A stretch of DNA of 64,000 bases, from contig JARWIR010000016.1 in the NCBI GenBank assembly GCA_029959085.1, positions 25,181,499 to 25,245,498 of the forward strand, given 5' to 3'. Each line of letters starts with the position of its first letter. Position 1 is the stretch's first letter. The stretch comes from Nemophila menziesii. Its lineage: Eukaryota > Streptophyta > Magnoliopsida > Boraginales > Hydrophyllaceae. Below are positions 1 through 10,945 of the stretch, piece by piece. Made by a program: the position numbers and the translations under genes. The notes beneath the pieces are model-generated. The model worked only from the letters and a program-made list of their open reading frames with translations. It ran no database searches and was not told where the DNA came from.

Positions 1-166
1 ACATAGTATTTAGTCATGGACCATATGTATGTTGTTTGTTGCATTATCTAGATACAATTGTATGTTGTATGACACCTATATTAACTGATTTTTTATGTTT
101 CGAAATGCCTTCAGGCATGGGTTGTTCCTAGTCTATATAATAAAACAACCCTTTTTAAACGATCTA

Positions 167-545
167 GATCATCTACATAAAAGACAACCAGGATCATCTG
201 AGGACCCTTAATTCACCCCTTCACAGTAATTACATTAATTGTTTAAAGATCATGTGTTCGATCCACACTGACTAAGGCTGAGCAACTAAAAACCGAAAAT
301 GGAACCGACCTCAAAAACTAAAAACCAGCAAAACCATTTGGTTTGATATAAGATTTTTTTAAAAACAAAGTTCGGATCCTCTACATAAAAGACGACCAAG
401 ATGGTTTACGGACCCTTAGTTCACCTGTTCACATTATTTTCATTAATTTTTAAAGATTTCGTATTTGATCCACGTTGACTAAGGCTGAGCAAATCAAAAT
501 CGACAAAACCATGCGGTTCGGTATAAGATTTTTAAAAAAACTGAA
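167..545 (+). repeat. Short tandem repeat of about 207 bp
   Basis: The segment beginning GATCATCTACATAAAAGAC at 167 recurs, diverged, at 374 (GATCCTCTACATAAAAGAC). Both copies run through a block ending TTGACTAAGGCTGAGCAA or CTGACTAAGGCTGAGCAA. The repeat spans the left end of the hAT-like element that starts near 273, so that end exists twice. The same pair occurs in duplication copy 2 at about 15117-15500. Confidence 0.75.
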
Positions 546-1226
546 TGAATTTGGTTTCGGTTAAGTTTTTATATGCTAAACCGAATCAAAAAAATATAAG
601 GAAAAAAATTCAAAAATAAATTTACGTCCTATTTCTAAGTTCTGAATGATTTTCCTATTATCCTTACTTAAGCCCCAATAATTTTCCATTTTATTTTTAA
701 AAAGAATTATGATAACGGGTTAGAAAATAGAGTAAAGTTTAAAAAGTAAAATGCTCACATATGGCATGCTCAACCCCTCAAAGGTACTTAATGTGCAAGC
801 ATAAAGTATTGGTCGATATATCTAAAAATATTTTTCGTTTTATTGTAAATTCTTGAAACTAAAACATACACATTAAATTATAGAAATGTTTCTATTTAAT
901 TAATAGTTTACAATTTAATACATAATATTTCAGTTCAATAATAAAGTTTTCCTATATGGGTTAGCAACAAATCTGACACTTCATATACAAATCTGTTAGA
1001 TAATAAAATGTCTCAAGTAGACACTCTTGAGGCCTATCTGGATACCAAACCAATCACATACAAAAACAAAAATTATACCAAACCTAACATTTACCTAACG
1101 AAAAACCGACAAACCAAACCGATGAAAAACGGTTGGTTCGGTAGCAACACCCTTAAAACCCAAACTATTTGATTTTGATTTCGGTTTCGGAAAAACTCGA
1201 GCCGAACTGGACCGTGTCCACCCCTA
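273..1226. mobile_element. Non-autonomous hAT-like element (copy 1)
   Basis: The element is non-coding and rich in the AACCGA/GGTTCGG words common in plant hAT derivatives. The left end reads TAAGGCTGAGCAA; the right end, read on the opposite strand, is TAGGGGTGGACACGG. The flanks ACACTGAC (265-272) and ACATTGAC (1227-1234) agree at 7 of 8 positions, the target-duplication length of hAT elements. A second candidate left end lies near 481, flanked by ACGTTGAC, because of the local 207-bp tandem repeat, so the true start is uncertain. No transposase was seen. Confidence 0.6.
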
Positions 1227-1254
1227 ACATTGACTACACTCCTCAAAACTTTTT

Positions 1255-1320
1255 CCATCCCCAGTGGTTAGGAGATCTAACTTTCACCCAATGGACTTGG
1301 GTTTGATTCTCGTTAATGGA
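1255..1320 (+). repeat. Possible tRNA-derived SINE fragment
   Basis: The stretch CCCAGTGGTTAGGAGA followed about 30 bases later by GGGTTTGATTCTCG resembles the A-box and B-box halves of a tRNA-derived plant SINE. No poly(A) tail or target duplication was found, so this is a weak call. The equivalent in copy 2 is about 16208-16272. Confidence 0.3.
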
Positions 1321-1540
1321 ATAAATATTTTTTCTTTTTCCATGAACCATAAACCATAAATCTTGAATATTGAACCACAAACTATGAATATTGAACCTTA
1401 AATTTTTAATCATAAACTAATTTGTGTCAAATTAGTACATGCAAACTAAATAAAACTAATGTATATTAAACATAGAGATAAATGTGTGCAAAAAATAAAA
1501 ATTATGAACCATAAATTAAAAATCGTTAATATTATAAAAT

Positions 1541-2232
1541 AACCTTAACCTAAATCTTAACTTTAACCTTAACCTTAATTTTAACCTAAACCTAAACCTT
1601 AACCTTAAACCCTCAACCACTAAACCTTAACCATAACCTTAAGTACCCCTTAACTATTAACCTTAACCTTAACCTTAACCTTAACCTTAACCTTAACCTT
1701 TACCTTAACCTTAAAACCTTAAACCGTATACCTTAAACCTTAAACTCTAATCTTTATCTTCACCTTAACCTTAACTTTAGACTTAACCATTAAACCATTA
1801 GCCTTTAGCCTTTAACCTTAACCTTGAGCCTTAAACCTAAAACTCTAATTTTCACTTAACATTAACCTTAACTTTAAACTTAATCCTTAAACCTTTAGCC
1901 TTAACCATTAAACCTCAACCTTCACCTTCATCTTAACTGTAACCTTAACCTTAAACATAACCTTAACCTTAAAGTTGAAGTTAAAACTTAACAGTAAACA
2001 TAACCTTGAACCTTGAACCTTGAACCTTGAACCTTGAACCTTGAACCTTAAAACTTGACCTTAACCGTAACCTTAACCTCAACCTAACCTTAAACTTAAA
2101 ATTAACTATAACCTGAATTTTAACCTTAAACTTAAACTTAAACTTAAACTTACACCTTAAACTTACACCTTAAACATTAAACCTTTAACCTTAAACCTTA
2201 AACCCTAATCTGCATCTTAACCTTAACATTAT
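1541..2232 (+). repeat. Degenerate telomere-like (CCTTAA)n array, left block, copy 1
   Basis: About 690 bp are built from CCTTAA words with variants such as CCTAAA, CATTAA and CTTTAA. From about 2003 to 2046 there is a run of the heptamer CCTTGAA. The words resemble telomere repeats but are not the canonical plant CCCTAAA. The block lies directly before the LINE relic, and a similar block follows the LINE. It is non-coding; long leucine/arginine-rich reading frames in it are products of the repeat. Confidence 0.9.
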
Positions 2233-2235
2233 TCT

Positions 2236-5200
2236 GTTGTTGCAAGTTTAGTTACTGAGGCTTTCTTGGGTGCAAAAGTGTACCCACCTGACCTTTCCGG
2301 ATTTATATCTGAAATGGTGTGTGAATTTTCTACAGACTCACAAGTCCAGGTAGATGAATCTACTACAGATGGCACCAGGACGGGCGCGGGTTCTAGTGGG
2401 GAACTGAGGAGTATTTCGGTACTTCAAGGTGTAGGTGAGGGTAATGGAAATTCAGTACCTATGGGACAAATCGGAAAACAAGCTTTGAAGGAGTTATAAA
2501 TTGGATGCCATGGACTATCAGGATTTCCACTTGGAAGATTCACCAGAGCCGCGTGATGAGCAGGTTGGTGCGGAAGGTGAAGACACCGAGAGTTTGAGCA
2601 TTAATTAGATGGAGCTTGACGCGGATGGGGCTGATCGGTGATGGTTCTTGTGGCACGCTCTTTCGGTCATTAACAAGTAGTCTTTTTCTTTCTTTCTTTC
2701 TTTCTTTCTTTCTTTGTTTTTTAATGTCATTTACAAATTCGGACAGATTTGCAGGAGGTTGGCTTTCATCTAATTCTCTGTTAAGTGTTTTGTTTTGGAA
2801 TTGTAGGGGAGCAACTAGCGGAGGGTTTAGACACGCGTTTAAGAAAATGAAACTGCGCCACAAACCTTTTCTGGCTATTGTGGTGGAAACCAAAGCGTCC
2901 GGACGGAAGGCTACAGGTATTATTAAGTCACTTGGAATGGAGAAATCGGCTCGAGTGGAGGCTGATGGATTCTCGGGTGGCATTTGGTTACTTTGGAACC
3001 TCGTTGGGATATCGATTAAGCTCTTATCAGCATCTAAGCAGGTAAATAATATTCATTTCTCAAAGGATTTATGTGTGCCTTCGATTCTTTCTGCAGTATA
3101 CGCAAGTCCTACTAATTGGATTAGAGATTTTTTGTGGGATGCGCTTGAGGAAGCTTCAGAGGAGATTAAAGAGTCGTGGTTAGTTGTAGGGGATTATAAT
3201 CAAATCGGGGAGGAGGTGGATCAATTGGGAGGTGTGGAGGGGACTACGCGTTCGATGGTTAAGTTTAATGCGTGTGGATTGGAGGATTTGGGTTTCGAAG
3301 GAGTTAGGTACACATGGAGTAATTCGTAGAATTTGAGTATGAGAATTTTTAAGAGGCTAGATAGAGCATATGGTAATCAGCATTGGTGGGATATATTCGG
3401 GTCAATAGTGATTAAGCATCTCCCTAGGGTGCATTCTGACCATGTTCCTATATTAGTTGAGATTGCAAGCCGTTTTCTCCAGTCTTGCATGAGAGAAGGT
3501 TTCGGTTCGAGGCTTCGTGGTGTTATCATGAAGGTTTCCTGGATTTTTTGGAGAAGACTTGGCTGAATGAGGACAGAGATCTTAGGAAGAATACTGTGTG
3601 GTTGGGTGAGGCGTTAGAGAAGTGGAAAAAGGAGGTTTTTGGGGACCTCTTTAGGCGAAAGAATAGACTTATTGCGAAAATGGTGGGGATCCAGGGAAAG
3701 GTTTAGGTGTCTTACAATTCTTCGTTGGTCAGACTTGAAGAAAGATTGAGGGGTTAATTTGAGAATGTTTTGGCACAAGAGGAATATCATTGGTTTCAGA
3801 GAGCGAGGACTGATTAGGTTAATTTGGTGGAGCGGAACACAAAATTTTAGCAAAGAGCGGCGCTAGTGAAGAAGAAGAAAGAATGTAGAGCTCGGATCAG
3901 AAATGACATAAATGAATTGATTGATGAAGGCGAGGAAGAAAAGAGGTGGGTTTGAAATTTTTTTGACGATCTTTTTACTTTGGAAGCAGTTGATCCGGGG
4001 GTTTTTGAGTTACCTAGACTTCCAAAATTCAGGGGTTGTGATATTGATTGTCTTAGTGGTGGTATATCGGATGAGGAGGTTCGTGTTGCAGTTATCAGAT
4101 GTCTGCGCATAAAGCGCCTGGCCCGAATGGTATGACACCAGGTTTCTATCAAAAATGTTGGAGTATCGTGGGGCCCGCTGTTTGTAGTATGATTAGACAA
4201 GCATTGTAGTATGTTTGTAGTATGAAACCAAAGGGTTCGCGTATGTGTAGGGCTATCGTAGAAGGAATTGTAGCGGTGAGATTGGGATCCAAGTGGGTAC
4301 TACATAATGAAGAATCGACATCTTTTTGGCTAGATGTGTGGGTGGGTGATCGCACGTTGATTCATTACGCCTTGGGTGTTGTAAGTGGGGGGGGATATGG
4401 GTCGACCAATGCGTGACTTTGTAAATGGTGAAGGGGGTTGGGTGTGGGATATATTTCAACATCAACTTCTGTCTTCGAAGCTTATGGAAATTTCGGGTGT
4501 GCAGGTTGAGCAAGGGATGGGGGTGAGAGATTCTTTATCTTGGGATTTGGAAGTTCGGGGGAGTTTTCAGTAAGGTCTGTAAGATGGGATAGTGAGGAGA
4601 GTACAGTTCCCTCGGGAATGAATTTCTCCAAAGTCGGGAAATTAAAGTGTCCCCAACGGACTCGAGTGCTGATTTGGAGAGCGGTGAGGGAAAGGTTAGC
4701 AACCAGAGGGAATTTGGTTAAACGAGTGATGCAGGTACCTGGAGATTGTTCGTTTTGTGGCTTGGTAATGGAGAGTGAGATACACCTATTCAGTTTTTGT
4801 TCTAGTGTTCAAGAGTTATGGTGTCTGATCAGATGTGAAGTAAAGCAGAATTGTGAGGAGTCTTGTGGTATTGGGGATGTTGGGCTTGATGGTGGTAGTT
4901 GGGGGAATGGTTCTGGGCATGTATCAGTTTTCACCATGCAGCAGGTTTGTGAAAGGGACTCTCTGCCGCCTCAGGTTTCTTCATAGCATCAGGTCTTCTC
5001 GAGTGCTCAGCAGGTTCCGGGTGTTGAGCAGCTGCAGCAGTCACGGCTTCTGGTATCGCAGCAGGTGGGTCGGGCTGGGTTCGGTAATAGGGTGGATTTG
5101 GAGAGGTTCGGTGGACAGCACAGATCAGTGGAGAGGCGCAGGGGCGACGCGAAGCAATCTTCACCTGGAGCAGTCCATACGGGGCAGGTAATGACTAATA

Positions 5201-6078
5201 ATTCGAGTGTTATTAATGCAGGGACCTCGGGTGCAAATTCTATTTTTCAGGATAGCATATGGTGGTCCTTGAATCTGTCCAAAAAGGGCTTCTTCGTTGG
5301 AGTTTCATGGAGTATATTTTTTGGGGAATTGGTGGAGGTTATATGGCAGGAGTGTAATGATATTATCTTCAATAACAGAGTTATGTCTTCCGGGAAAGCC
5401 GTGTTAAGGAAAGCGTAATATATGGCAAGCTCTTATGTTAAGGTTTGGGGGAATCTACCGGGCAAAGTACCGATTAATAAGGGTGTGTTTAGTCTCATTC
5501 GATGGTGCAAACCGAGGCGTTGGATGAAGTTGAACACAAATGGTAGTTGTAACAAATGGCGGAGGGAAGTTGGAGGTAGGGGCTTAGTCTGAGATGAAGA
5601 TGGAACTTGGATCAGAGGATTTTCGATGAGAATTGAATCTGAATTGCCAGAGATGGTAGAGATAATTGCGTTGTGTGAAGGGCTTAGAATGATTGAAGAA
5701 ATGAGACTAAGGGAGGTAATTGTGGAAGTGGATTCTTGGGTAGTAGTAGACCTAGTTCGTAATGGTGACAAGAATAAAGGGTCAGCGACAGCATGGTTAA
5801 ATCAGATTCAGGAGATTTTGGTGCGTAATAGCTTGTTCACGATTAAGTATATTTATCATGAGACGAATGCTTGTGCAGACTGGTTGGCGCATTTTGGATT
5901 GAAACAAGCGGATAGATATCATGTGTATGAAGACCCACCTCATGGGATTTGGAGTTCTCTTACGCGTGATAGGATGGGACGGAAGTCTCCTAGAATTATA
6001 TTTAGTCCAGGATTGTTAGATGATGTTCTTCAATAGTATTTCATAATCCATTTTGGGTCTCCTTGTAAACCAAAAAAA
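2236..6078 (+). pseudogene. L1-type LINE relic with EN and RNase H remnants (copy 1)
   Basis: This is a dead non-LTR retrotransposon. An ORF1-like tail lies at 2266-2499. The endonuclease starts near 2785 (motif LFWNCRGA), continues through FSGGIWLLWN and DYNQIGEEVDQLGG, and is cut by an in-frame TAG at 3327-3329. Downstream, SDHVPILVE is followed by frameshifts. The reverse transcriptase is almost gone: the text passes from GMTPGFYQKCW near 4130 into a segment just before the zinc knuckle, so the YADD core is missing. The zf-RVT segment is near 4660-4850 (CSFCGLV). An RNase H domain (MKLNTNGSC, VEVDSWVVVDLV, HETNACADWLAHF) spans about 5518-5920. A short A-rich tail lies at 6072-6078. A (CTTT)n run occupies about 2690-2720. 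The element probably inserted into the CCTTAA array that brackets it. Confidence 0.88.
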
Positions 6079-6560
6079 GACTTAACCTTTAAACCTTTGA
6101 ACTTAAATTCTACGCCTTAAACCTTCAAATTTAAACCTTAACTCTAATATTTTTAACCTTAAACCTTTAATTTTAGCCCTTAAACCTTTAATCTTAGCCT
6201 TCAACCCTTATCACTTAAACTTGAACCTTAAACCTTAAAACTTAACCTTAACCTTAACTTTAACCATAACCCTAACCATAACATTTAACCTTAAGTTATA
6301 CCTTAAACCCTGAACTTTTAAACTTAACTTAATCTTAACCTTAACAAGATGAAGATTTATCTTGCTGATATTTGACCTAAAACCTTGAATCTTATTAAAT
6401 CTTATCCTTAAACTTTAAATCTTAAACATTAGATTTAACGTTATCCTTAACCTTAAAATTAACCTTAACCTTGACCTAAACCCTAACCTTAACCCTAACC
6501 CTAACCCTTAACCTTAACAATAACCTTAACCTTGACCTTAACCTTAACCTTAACCTCAAC
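6079..6560 (+). repeat. Degenerate telomere-like (CCTTAA)n array, right block, copy 1
   Basis: CCTTAA-type words resume immediately after the LINE A-rich tail, with short CCCTAA runs near 6480-6510. The array decays between 6560 and 6650. The same strand bias as in the left block suggests one array split by the LINE insertion. Confidence 0.88.
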
Positions 6561-7449
6561 CTTAACCTTAATTTTAATTTTAACCTTAACATTTTCCTTA
6601 ACGAGCAAAACAGAACAACCATAAACTTAACTATAACCTTGACTTTGACCCTTAGAACCTGGTTTCGATTCCCTTCCACGGGACAATTTTTCTTAAGTGT
6701 CTCAAACACGAGTTTTACCTAGTCTCATATATAACATGAAATAATTTTCTTTGAAAACATTAATTCAAGAGCCTAAAAAAACAGACATTTTGGGATAGGG
6801 GCGATTACATATAGATTTCCAGGAGATGGGAGTGAAAAACTAGCGGGATCTGAAATGATAGTTCGAGAAATTTTTTTGGGGTAATTTTAGGTTTATTTGA
6901 TTTGGAGGAACAAAAATCTATTTTATTTAAAAAAATAACTAAAAAAAAAAAATTAGACATTTTATCACCATGTGTCTAGTGATTGGTGGTCCGCCATAGA
7001 ATACTTATTTCTAAAACTAGGATATTATAGAAGAAAACTTTTTTTTCTTTGTTCAAGAGCTTCAAGAAGTCAAGAACCCAAATTAAATATACAGCGTGAT
7101 AGAGAAAATCAAAACATTGAAAAAAAAAATATAAACCATTATTTATATCAAACTAGTTAGGTTAAGTGTAAGTGGTCAAAGATATGGTTATCTTTTTAGA
7201 TGATTTAGGTTAGTCCAAAAAAGTAGCTTTCCCATGTAAAAAAACAAAAACATGCATGATGCAATGCAAACAACAGTCTCTCCTAACATCTCAATAGCTG
7301 CACCAAAAAACTGCACCAACAAGCTCTAAAATTAAACCTGGAACTTGAAGCGCAAGGTGAAAAACACCACACACCCGTCACAACTAAAAGCCTACTTGAG
7401 AAAGTGGCTGCAAAAAAAGTGAAAACCAAATTTATAGAAGACTTAATGT
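6561..7449. other. Non-coding stretch downstream of the array (copy 1)
   Basis: No gene was recognised. The sequence is AT-rich with several poly(A) runs. It includes GGTTTCGATTCCC near 6662, which resembles a tRNA/SINE B-box but has no partner box. The last few hundred bases lie immediately downstream of the minus-strand MIR399 hairpin and may belong to its primary transcript. The equivalent in copy 2 is about 21660-22504. Confidence 0.5.
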
Positions 7450-7585
7450 TGTATATTGTGCATTGCGGGGCAAATCTCCTTTGGCAGTAAACTCACTAAA
7501 GCCTAAGGATCTGTTAATCTGGTCATGCATGAAGGCTTTGGAGCTACTGCCAGAAGAGTAATTGCCCGGTTATGCAAGCATACAA
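7450..7585 (-). ncRNA. MIR399: MIR399 precursor, miR399d-like (copy 1, minus strand)
   Basis: This encodes a microRNA that in plants represses the PHO2/UBC24 ubiquitin-conjugating enzyme and so raises phosphate uptake and root-to-shoot transport. On the minus strand the mature 21-mer occupies 7466-7486: it begins TGCCAAAGGAGATTTGCC and ends CCG, as I recall Arabidopsis miR399d. The partner arm, GGGCAATTACTCTTCTGGC plus two bases, lies at 7547-7567. The two arms pair with few mismatches, and the stem extends outward through TGCAT/ATGCA ends. The star is on the 5' arm and the mature on the 3' arm, as in known MIR399 genes. A TATA-like box and a P1BS motif lie just upstream on the same strand. 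Expression is inferred, not shown. Confidence 0.93.
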
Positions 7586-7620
7586 TCAATGTAATACGAT
7601 AAGCTACTCTTAGGCCGAAG

Positions 7621-7630
7621 ATATATATAG
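7621..7630 (-). promoter_or_regulatory. TATA-like box of minus-strand MIR399 (copy 1)
   Basis: CTATATATAT on the minus strand, about 35-45 bp upstream of the predicted hairpin base, is a reasonable core promoter position for a Pol II microRNA gene. The equivalent in copy 2 is about 22675-22684. Confidence 0.5.
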
Positions 7631-7664
7631 TTGAGAAATGGTTTAAATTAAACTCATGCCCAGA

Positions 7665-7672
7665 GTATATTC
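7665..7672. promoter_or_regulatory. P1BS-type motif (PHR1 site) of minus-strand MIR399 (copy 1)
   Basis: GTATATTC matches the P1BS consensus GNATATNC on both strands. PHR1-family MYB factors bind P1BS in phosphate-starvation genes, including MIR399 promoters. It lies about 80 bp upstream of the hairpin and is kept in copy 2 at 22715-22722. Such 8-mers also arise by chance in AT-rich DNA; position and conservation are the support. Confidence 0.6.
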
Positions 7673-8745
7673 TATCAAAAATTCTTTATTCTTTATAAGT
7701 TGTTACAAGATTTGCTATCTTTGTTTTCTTTACTTTATTTAGGTCTGGTTTTTATGCAAAAGTGTCTTGTAGGTCTCTCTACATTATGAAAAAAATAGGT
7801 CCCTATATTTCTTCAAATTAATACTCTATATCATTAAAACAAAGTGACAGAAGCTTTGAAAATGACAATGGGCCGGGGTATTAAAATAGTTTTTTTATTA
7901 GGTAAAAGAGATTGAAAACCTAAGGGGATTACGATCCGTTGGCCTATAGTTCCCTTAGTCATAGTTCATATATATTGATATCTTTATATTTTGACCTGTT
8001 CCATGTTAAGTAATTAATACTATGCTCTTCTGACACCTAAAATTCTGATATCATGTGTTATTAGCTCATTTAAATATTTAATTAATCCATTAGAGAAAGA
8101 CTTAATTAATATTAGATCATGGCACTTCAATTTTATGATAAACTTTCAAATTTATTTAGCAAGATATCGGACTTTGGAGTCCTTCAAAATTATAAACTCA
8201 CATGTGACGCTTATTTTCTCACTATCTAGCACCATATATCTAGCTTAATTTTTCTTTAGTTCACATGTGAGGGGTTTCTTTATGTCACAGTTAAACAGGT
8301 AGCAAAGGGAATACGATTCTTGTTTATAAATTTTTGGCAACTACAACAAAACTCCAACAGATTTAACAATTCCAAACCATTTAATTTGTTATAGTTTATT
8401 ATCTGGATGATCTTAACTTAATATATACTCTAATTTCGAGTGTTTTTGAGATTGTCCACTGATGCATTACGAATATAAGCATATAACTCGGAATACTCAT
8501 GACCAAATTGCCACATAAACTGGAAAGCACTTTAAAGTTTATACTTGTTGTTTGATCCGCACAGTGGTTTATGGCTTTGGGATATGCTTAAGAAGTAATA
8601 TATACTGGGGACTATTCTTGTCGATCTCACCTGCACCAATTGATAGGATCAGTCAAGGTTTCAAATCTTTAACAAAAGTCATTTACGTACACCAAGTCTA
8701 AAACCTCGAATATATAGACCGCGCATCTTTCTTTTTAGTTTTGAT
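7673..8745. other. Intergenic stretch between divergent MIR399 genes, left part (copy 1)
   Basis: No coding region was recognised. The sequence is AT-rich and contains the empty target site CTCTTCTG at 8025-8032, where copy 2 carries a MITE. The segment from about 8595 onward has a diverged relative at 51535-52195. Confidence 0.6.
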
Positions 8746-9218
8746 CAGGGGCGGAGCCATGGGTTATGTGGGGGGGTCCATGGCCCCCCTGATTTTTCAA
8801 AAAAAAAAAATTATAACTATCTTTAAAAAAAAAAAAAAAATTTATAAGTAAATAACCCCTAAATTTTTTAAATATCTCCATTTGGCCCCCCCTAACTTAT
8901 AAAATTTATTTTATTAAACTTTAAATTATTTTATTAATAAGAATTTTTATTTTTTTATAACAAAATATATACTATTTTATATTAAAAAACGAAACTTATA
9001 GCATAATTAATTAGAAAAATTAATATCAATGACTTATATTGCAATCTTTACACAATATAGAGACTTTTAATACAATTTTCCATATTATAAAACCTATTTT
9101 GCAATTTTTGCATAATACTTAAACTTTTAGTGCAAATAGTGGAAAAAAAATTTTTTCGGGGGCGTTGCCCCCGAACCCCCTTGGCCCCCCCTAACGAAAA
9201 TTCCTGGCTCCGCCCCTG
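8746..9218. mobile_element. hAT-type MITE, CAGGGGCGGAGCC family (copy 1 only)
   Basis: This 473-bp non-coding element has perfect terminal inverted repeats (CAGGGGCGGAGCCA and, at the other end, TGGCTCCGCCCCTG). It is flanked by the perfect 8-bp target duplication GTTTTGAT at 8738-8745 and 9219-9226. Copy 2 has the uninterrupted site near 24240, so insertion followed the duplication. The interior is A/T-rich between two C-rich or G-rich ends. Confidence 0.93.
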
Positions 9219-9489
9219 GTTTTGATGCTCTTAATGTCTTTTTTTTTTTTTCTTTCTTCTAAAGTTTCCTATTCCCGTCATGGAATATAAATTAAACAAT
9301 TTTAGGTGAATCTATTCTAGGGATCGCCGTTTCCTTTATCCTAAGATTTGATTTTAAATGTTTTCTCTGTCTTAATATTTTCAGTAGAAATACTATATTA
9401 GATAAATCAATAATTGATATAAGCAAAATTTCTATGTTAAGTATATGGATTGGCCCTGAGAAGAACAAATCTATGGTTGTTAAATACAG

Positions 9490-9571
9490 GTGGTCGTGCC
9501 GGAGTGGTTATCGGGCATGACTAGAAATCATGTGGGCTTTGCCCGCGCAGGTTCGAATCCTGCCGACCACG
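9490..9571 (+). tRNA. tRNA-Ser (anticodon AGA), copy 1
   Basis: This 82-nt cloverleaf has a perfect 7-bp acceptor stem (GTGGTCG with CGACCAC) and discriminator base G at 9571. The anticodon stem-loop CATGACTAGAAATCATG carries anticodon AGA at 9523-9525. A long class-II variable arm and a T-arm with GGTTCGAATCC follow. CCA is not encoded, as expected for a nuclear gene. The A-box (TGGTTATCGGG region) and B-box (GGTTCGAATCC) supply the internal Pol III promoter. It lies between the two divergent MIR399 hairpins. Confidence 0.96.
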
Positions 9572-9688
9572 AATTTATTGTGTAATATTATTTCATAGTT
9601 TGGTACGATTTTTTACTAAAATGTGCTAGAAAGATAGCTATACATGATGAATTTTACAAGTTTGAGAATAAATTAAAGAATATCTCCA

Positions 9689-9696
9689 GCATATAC
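9689..9696 (+). promoter_or_regulatory. P1BS-type motif upstream of plus-strand MIR399 (copy 1)
   Basis: GCATATAC matches GNATATNC, about 110 bp upstream of the hairpin. A TATA-like TGTATATATATTG (about 9738-9750) lies between it and the hairpin. The motif is conserved in copy 2 at 24741-24748. Confidence 0.6.
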
Positions 9697-9796
9697 TACT
9701 TTTATGCATGACTTTTAGGACCATTAATCTCTTCATCTGTATATATATTGATTCGGAACAATGAGATTAGCACATCACAACAGCAGCTAAGAAATG

Positions 9797-9903
9797 CATG
9801 CATGCATTACTGGGCAATTACTCTATTGGCAGTATCTCTTTAGCCATGATCGGATTAGGGATCTAGAGCTCATTGCCAAAGGAGATTTGCCCTGCAATGC
9901 ATT
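9797..9903 (+). ncRNA. MIR399: MIR399 precursor, miR399a-like (copy 1, plus strand)
   Basis: The mature 21-mer at 9874-9894 begins TGCCAAAGGAGATTTGCC and ends CTG, which I recall as Arabidopsis miR399a. The 5'-arm star GGGCAATTACTCTATTGGC plus two bases lies at 9812-9832. The arms pair with a few mismatches and one bulge, and flanking GCATTAC/TGCAATGC extends the stem. The loop of about 40 nt is short, as in many MIR399 genes. The gene diverges from the minus-strand MIR399 2.2 kb away, with the tRNA-Ser and a MITE between them. A short reading frame over it (9794-10006) is not considered coding. Confidence 0.93.
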
Positions 9904-10056
9904 TTATACAACTTTAATTCGGGTTGAACACAACTGTCCTTGTCGTTTTGCTTATCTTCATGGTTTACGATATAAAATTGATTGCAGAGCTCAAAATCTT
10001 TGGTGAAAACAAAGGAACATGTTTTCAAGTCTAAAGCAGCTGAAGTTTAAGAACAT

Positions 10057-10945
10057 ATTTTCCTCTAAACTTCTTCTCCACTTTACAAACACGCCTATGA
10101 TTTTCCATAGCCATTAACGAGCATGTTAGCTGATACATAATTGATCAATTTTTTTTTTTAGTATTTTGTGTTTATATCAATATATAAATCTCTTTTCCAT
10201 GTTCTGAGGCTAAGTTTGTTAGATAACCGATTCTTCCAAAAGTTTAAGCTGGAGGGGTAATTTTATACATTATATTTTGAATATGAGTATTAACATCCTT
10301 TTTAACAAACGTTTTAAATTTGGAAGTTGAATTGGAAAGGGTAAGTTTAGAGTTAAATATCATTTTAACAAATTTTCATTTTTTTTTTAATGTGGGTGTG
10401 TAATGTATTAAAACTTTATTTATCACATTTCACATTTTCTATATGAAATGAATGCGATTAATGGCTTCAAACCTGAGAGTTGCAGGCTCCTCTGTTTTAG
10501 AACCGGAGAACTTTGTTTCATTTGGTGGCAATCCTAAATATTAATTAGAGACTAGATATACACATGGTTTGAGTATTTCAATCTTGAATTTTATAAATCA
10601 AACCTCTGCATCATTAAGAAATTGGATATTTTGCTGCTTAAAAAAGAGTCATTATTTCCTATTTCATAGTGGTAGAGACTTCACGTTTAAACTCCAAATT
10701 GAAAAATTAACCTGTTGGTTTACCCCTGGTTACATTTCATTTAATGATGTAATTGAAACTTGGCTCCTTGGTCATTTTTTTCCTTTAATTATCTTCCCAG
10801 TGATAGACAAAACACCCTCTTATCACAATATGCGCTTACACTGGATTATTGATCAAAGTATGGATAATCTGCCTTTTTAATTTCTTATTTGCGCTAGATT
10901 AATTAATTACCTATTTCTTTTTTTGAAATGGATAACATAATGTGA
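10057..10945. other. Start of the spacer between the two duplication copies
   Basis: This AT-rich DNA has no counterpart after copy 2. One open frame (10569-10880, 103 codons) has no recognisable domain and AT-driven composition, so it is not called a gene. No repeats were recognised. Confidence 0.5.

Larger units (their letters stand above)
1..10056. repeat. Tandem segmental duplication, copy 1
   Basis: This stretch recurs at 14950-25174 in the same order and orientation. Shared landmarks are an hAT-like element, CCTTAA array, LINE relic, second CCTTAA array, minus-strand MIR399, tRNA-Ser and plus-strand MIR399. Homology is already present at base 1, so the left end may lie outside the window. 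On the right the match stops near 10056, shortly after the MIR399 hairpin. The copies differ by scattered substitutions, small indels, array lengths and one copy-specific MITE each. Copy 1 also lacks roughly 120 bp present at about 24985-25100 of copy 2. The first few hundred bases contain a further tandem pair, 167-373 and 374 to about 545. Confidence 0.95.

Noticed and set aside
1541..2232. True chromosome end or CRISPR-like array
   Set aside because: The array is internal, degenerate and present four times; it has no spacer-repeat alternation and the genome is eukaryotic.
6476..6709. Leucine/arginine-rich minus-strand frame
   Set aside because: The protein is just the translation of CCTTAA repeats.
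9794..10006. Short reading frame over the plus-strand MIR399
   Set aside because: It lies across the hairpin arms and only part of it is kept in copy 2; the miRNA explains the conservation.
10569..10880. 103-codon frame in the spacer
   Set aside because: No recognisable domain, no splice or promoter context, and AT-driven composition.
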